Shown here piece after piece: positions 60,928 to 64,000 of a DNA stretch of 64,000 nucleotides (the first letter of the stretch is position 1; every line of letters starts with the position of its first letter). Made by a program: the position numbers and the translations under genes. The notes beneath the pieces are model-generated. The model was not told the DNA's origin. It worked only from the letters and a program-made list of their open reading frames with translations, and did no database searches. Source of the DNA: Variovorax beijingensis. GTDB taxonomy: Bacteria; Pseudomonadota; Gammaproteobacteria; Burkholderiales; Burkholderiaceae_C. The stretch spans positions 62,001 through 126,000 of the forward strand of contig NZ_RXFQ01000004.1 in NCBI RefSeq assembly GCF_003951285.1, read 5' to 3'.

Positions 60928-62279
60928 TGCCGGCCACGCAAGCACCGGCCATCGTCTACTACGGCGACGACTTCACCGGCGCCACCGACACCCTCGGCAC
61001 CGCGGCGCGCGCAGGCCTGCGTGCCTTGCTGTTCCTGAAAACGCCCGGCGCCGCGCGGCTCGCGCAGGCCGGGCCGCTCGACGTGCTGGGCATCGCAGGC
61101 GCCGCGCGCGCCATGGCGCCCGAAGCCATGCAGGCCGAATTGGCCCCGGTCGCCGCACTATTCCGCTCGCTCGGCGCACGCGTACTGCACTACAAGACCT
61201 GCTCCACCTTCGACAGCGCGCCGCACATCGGCTCCATCGGCGCGGCCGTGCGCGCACTCCGCGGCGCCGTCGAACAGCCCTGGACCGCGATCGTCGGCGG
61301 CCAGCCCAACATCGGCCGGCACTGCCTGTTCGGCAACCTGTTCGCCGCGGCCGGCGCGGGCGGCGAGGTGTTCCGCATCGACCGCCATCCGACGATGAGC
61401 CGGCATCCGGTCACGCCGATGCACGAGGCGGACCTGAGATTGCACTTGGCGAAGCAGGGCCTGGCCGGCGTGCGCTCCATTCCTTTCACGGCCGCCTCGC
61501 AGGGCCCGGATGCGCTCGGCGAGGCACTGCGGCGCGCGCTGCGCCCGGACGCCGGCAACACCGAAGCCGTGCTGTTCGACGTGGCCGATGCACCGCAGCT
61601 CGCCGCCATCGGCCAGGTGCTGTGGGCTGAAGCCCGACGCGCCCCGCTGCTGGCCGTGGGTCCGAGCAGCGTGGTCGATGCGCTGGCCGGCGCGCTCGGC
61701 ACGCGCAGCGATGCGCAAGCCGCCCCGCGCCACGTCGCTCCCGCGCGCGGCCCTGTGCTCGTACTTGCCGGAAGCCTTTCGCCCGTCACCGCGCGCCAGG
61801 TGGCGGCGGCGCGCTCATTCGACACCGTGTGGCTCGACGCGCCGCGCCTCGCGCAGCGCGACGCGGCCACGCTGGAGCGTCATGCCCGCGACATCGCGCA
61901 GGGCCTCGCCCGCGGCCGCAGCATGCTGGCCTGCACCCTGCCCGCTGAAGAGGCGCCCACCGAGGGCGACAACAAGGTCGATGCCCAGGCCCTCTCGCGC
62001 GCCGGCGGAGACTTGCTCGCAAGGGTGCTGGCCATGGCGCCGCTCCAGCGCGTCGGCATTGCCGGCGGCGACACCTCGAGCCACGCCGTGCAGGCGCTCG
62101 ACGCCTGGGGGCTTTCCTACGTGGCCGACATGGGCGCCGGCGCGTCGCTGTGCCGCGTGCACAGCGACGATGCCACGCTAGACGGCACGGAGATCATGCT
62201 CAAGGGCGGCCAGATGGGCGCCCATGACGTGTTCGAGCGGCTCTTGCACGGCGATGCGGGCAGCGCCCCGCTTTCGTGA
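60927..62279 (+). CDS. Four-carbon acid sugar kinase family (DUF1537) protein
   Basis: The 450-residue kinase has an N-terminal substrate domain (IVYYGDDFTGATDTLG), mid-part (IVGGQPNIGRHCLFGNLFA) and a C-terminal nucleotide domain (VLVLAGSLSPVTARQ, VGIAGGDTSSHAVQAL, MLKGGQMG). The family phosphorylates threonate, erythronate, 2-oxo-tetronate or 3-oxoisoapionate (OtnK, DtnK, OiaK). Coupled with the RuBisCO-like gene (TGATG overlap) it probably makes the phosphorylated substrate that protein cleaves. Which acid is used is not visible in sequence. Confidence 0.9.
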   Translation: MPATQAPAIVYYGDDFTGATDTLGTAARAGLRALLFLKTPGAARLAQAGPLDVLGIAGAARAMAPEAMQAELAPVAALFRSLGARVLHYKTCSTFDSAPHIGSIGAAVRALRGAVEQPWTAIVGGQPNIGRHCLFGNLFAAAGAGGEVFRIDRHPTMSRHPVTPMHEADLRLHLAKQGLAGVRSIPFTAASQGPDALGEALRRALRPDAGNTEAVLFDVADAPQLAAIGQVLWAEARRAPLLAVGPSSVVDALAGALGTRSDAQAAPRHVAPARGPVLVLAGSLSPVTARQVAAARSFDTVWLDAPRLAQRDAATLERHARDIAQGLARGRSMLACTLPAEEAPTEGDNKVDAQALSRAGGDLLARVLAMAPLQRVGIAGGDTSSHAVQALDAWGLSYVADMGAGASLCRVHSDDATLDGTEIMLKGGQMGAHDVFERLLHGDAGSAPLS

Positions 62280-62297
62280 AAGCGCAAGGCACGTTGT

Positions 62298-63095
62298 TCA
62301 GGCGAACGCGTACGGACCGGCAAAGTCTCCGATATGGCTCAGGTGGCTGAGCATGCCGTGCCGCTCGTCCCACAGGTGCAGCATGCAGCCGCGCGGCCCC
62401 ACGTGCGACTGCGGCTGCGCATCGGCGCGCAGCTGCAGGTCGATTTCCGTCGTGGTGCTCGGGCATGAACAGATCACCGTGCCGCCCCAGCAGCGCAGCA
62501 TCGTGCGGTGCACATGCCCGCACAGCACCAGCTCGACATTCGGTGCGCTTCGCACCACGTCTTCGAGCGGCTGCGCCTCCATGCAGCGATAGGCGTCCAT
62601 GTAGGGGATGCCGCTCATGAAGGGCGGGTGGTGCAGCATCAGCAGGGTGGGCTTGACGGTGTCTTTCGCCAGCGTGCGCGCAAGCCAGGCGAGGCCTTCG
62701 GCGTCGATGTGGCCGTGGTGCTTGCCGGCAACGCACGAGTCGAGCCCGATGATGCGCACCGCATGGTCGTCCACGCACCAGTGCAGCGGCCCCGCCTTGG
62801 GCAGATAGGCGTGGTCACCGCTGAACGCGGCGCGAAAGTTCTCGCGATGGTCGTGGTTGCCGGGTATCACGAGAAACGGAATGCGCGAAGCCGAGAGCAG
62901 CGTGCGCGCCATCTGGTATTCGTCGGTGCGGCCCTCGTCGACGAGGTCGCCGGTGATCACCAGCAGGTCGGGGCGGCGATCGAGCGCGTGCAGATGTGCG
63001 AGCGCTTCGGCGAACATCCTGTTGGAGTCAACGACGCCCTGGTACAGCTCGCCTTCGGCGCGGATGTGCGGGTCGGACAGCTGTGCAATGAGCAT
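62298..63095 (-). CDS. Metallophosphoesterase of the CpdA/GpdQ type
   Basis: The 265-residue calcineurin-like enzyme shows AQLSDPHIRAEG, VITGDLVDEG, VIPGNHDHRENF, LMLHHPPF and LCGHVHRTM, the five blocks of dinuclear metal ligands. The subgroup includes 3',5'-cAMP phosphodiesterase CpdA and the glycerophosphodiesterase GpdQ; the specificity is not certain. It is separate from the kinase operon, with which it converges (18-base gap), and 20 bases past the start of the radical-SAM gene's 3' end. Confidence 0.87.
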   Translation of the reverse strand: MLIAQLSDPHIRAEGELYQGVVDSNRMFAEALAHLHALDRRPDLLVITGDLVDEGRTDEYQMARTLLSASRIPFLVIPGNHDHRENFRAAFSGDHAYLPKAGPLHWCVDDHAVRIIGLDSCVAGKHHGHIDAEGLAWLARTLAKDTVKPTLLMLHHPPFMSGIPYMDAYRCMEAQPLEDVVRSAPNVELVLCGHVHRTMLRCWGGTVICSCPSTTTEIDLQLRADAQPQSHVGPRGCMLHLWDERHGMLSHLSHIGDFAGPYAFA

Positions 63096-63115
63096 CGGGC
63101 TCCTTCAAGAATCTG

Positions 63116-64000
63116 CTACTGGCGAGCGACGATCGGAATCATCTTTCGGCGAGTCGGGCGGCGGATGTCGCCCTCGATGGTTTCAAGCTTGAGTCCCAAG
63201 GCGCGGCGCAGGGCGCCGTCCAGAACGCCCATGCCGAACTGGTATTCGTTTTCACAGGATTGGGCGAACTGTTCTCCCTCGAGATACATGCATGATCCGC
63301 CACACAGTTGAAGAACCGGGCAATGGCTGCAGCATTCGCGAAAGGACCAATGCGTGGAAGTAGTCAGCCGGATGGCATCCATTTCCAGGGCAGAACCCAG
63401 CCCGTGTTCGGCGTTTGCCCCGGTGTTGTGGCAGGTCAGCACGTTGGAGTGCAGGTCAACGGCCACATGATCGCTGCGGTCCATCCCGCATTTCTGGCCC
63501 ATGGACGTAGACGGCGTGCCCTCCATGGCGGATTGGAGGAAGCCCCTCGCTTTTTGCACCAAGGCAGGAATCCTGAGGGCCTCGCCCGTTTCGAATGAGG
63601 ACGCGATGGACTCTCTCAGCCGCTGGTATTGCGCGTTGCTCCAGACGCCAGGTCCGGCCAACGCCTTGTCATCGTGTGTCGCGACGATGCCTTCAAGCGA
63701 CGTAACGACCGACTCGTCATCCAGGCGATTGACGAACCATTGCCGTATTGCGGCCGGATCGCTGTTCGCCGGCGTCAATACCGAACTGAAGATCATGCGG
63801 TTCTCGGCCCTGCGCTCGCGCCACAGCGCCATCAGCAGGGCAGAGCGGATGGGGTCGTCGAAAGGATCCTCGCCACGCAGGTGCTGTCCGGGTCCGTCGT
63901 GCGACACGGTGATGCGTATGTCGTAGAAAGCGATGAAATCCAGGATCTCCTGCGTCAAGAGGCTCCCATTGGTAACCATCGAGATCTCCGCATCGGGAAA
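63116..64000 (-). CDS. Radical SAM/SPASM domain protein, C-terminal part (N-terminus beyond window)
   Basis: The frame stays open at the right edge, so only ~294 residues remain. EISMVTNGSLLTQEILDFIAFYDIRITVSHDGPG is the barrel end of a radical SAM enzyme of the anaerobic sulfatase-maturase/peptide-modifying group. The SPASM region follows with KCGMDRSDH, VLTCHN, CCSHCPVLQLCGGSCMY and SCENEY, ligands for two auxiliary 4Fe-4S clusters. Such enzymes modify a protein or ribosomal peptide. The radical SAM Cys motif lies beyond the edge, and no precursor gene is visible. GC content is lower than in the preceding genes, a sign of possible transfer. Confidence 0.8.
   Translation of the reverse strand, partial: FPDAEISMVTNGSLLTQEILDFIAFYDIRITVSHDGPGQHLRGEDPFDDPIRSALLMALWRERRAENRMIFSSVLTPANSDPAAIRQWFVNRLDDESVVTSLEGIVATHDDKALAGPGVWSNAQYQRLRESIASSFETGEALRIPALVQKARGFLQSAMEGTPSTSMGQKCGMDRSDHVAVDLHSNVLTCHNTGANAEHGLGSALEMDAIRLTTSTHWSFRECCSHCPVLQLCGGSCMYLEGEQFAQSCENEYQFGMGVLDGALRRALGLKLETIEGDIRRPTRRKMIPIVARQ

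Overview
The window is very GC-rich, almost fully coding DNA with short intergenic spaces and many ATGA/TGATG gene overlaps. The gene families point to a betaproteobacterium of the Burkholderiales, most likely Comamonadaceae and Variovorax-like: Bug/TTT substrate-binding proteins, TRAP carriers, a fused MalQ-TreY, a fused TreS-maltokinase and a GlgE pathway. This placement is inferred from gene content; no rRNA, tRNA, CRISPR array, insertion sequence or origin was seen.

Layout. 1-2.1 kb: the 3' end of a thiamine-diphosphate enzyme and two paralogous small periplasmic proteins. 2.1-6.9 kb: an alternative cytochrome c oxidase set (diheme cytochrome c, lipoprotein cytochrome c, subunit II with a cytochrome domain, fused subunit I-III). 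6.9-8.9 kb: a DUF2938 membrane protein and a methyltransferase, divergent from a MerR regulator across a strong operator-like dyad. 9.0-11.8 kb: an accessory-looking, less densely coding islet with a PRC-barrel protein, a small membrane protein whose frame is broken by an 8-bp tandem repeat, a C-protein-like HTH regulator, a HTH-cupin regulator and an HNH protein. 11.8-29.0 kb: one 17-kb co-directional alpha-glucan/trehalose operon (glgB-glgE-treS/mak-mechanosensitive channel-glgX-treZ-malQ/treY).

29-34 kb: small stress-type genes, including two Hsp20 chaperones behind a sigma-32-like promoter, a phosphoribosyltransferase and an erythromycin-esterase-like protein. 34-40.3 kb: cyclic-di-GMP signalling (dCache-PAS-GGDEF and EAL proteins) flanking a GspE/PilB-type ATPase. 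40.4-41.2 kb: exodeoxyribonuclease III. 41.3-46.5 kb: an arsenic resistance island with ArsR, ArsI, two low-molecular-weight-phosphatase-type ArsC, Acr3 and an MFS protein on one strand, and a glutaredoxin-type ArsC and ArsH on the other. 46.5-49 kb: a Nudix protein with a degraded MBL-like tail, a receiver-domain remnant, a small protein and a cyclic-nucleotide-binding domain protein without HTH.

50-62.3 kb is a sugar-acid catabolic region. One unit, divergent from a LysR regulator over a 9+9 bp palindrome, has a TTT binding protein, a UxaA-type dehydratase, an aldehyde dehydrogenase and a HpcH/HpaI aldolase. The next, divergent from a LacI regulator, has a TRAP binding protein, a fused DctQM permease, a VOC protein, a RuBisCO-like protein and a DUF1537 acid-sugar kinase. 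Together they look like uptake, dehydration, phosphorylation and C-C cleavage of aldonic or aldaric (possibly branched) acids. The window ends in a metallophosphoesterase and a radical-SAM/SPASM protein cut by the right edge.
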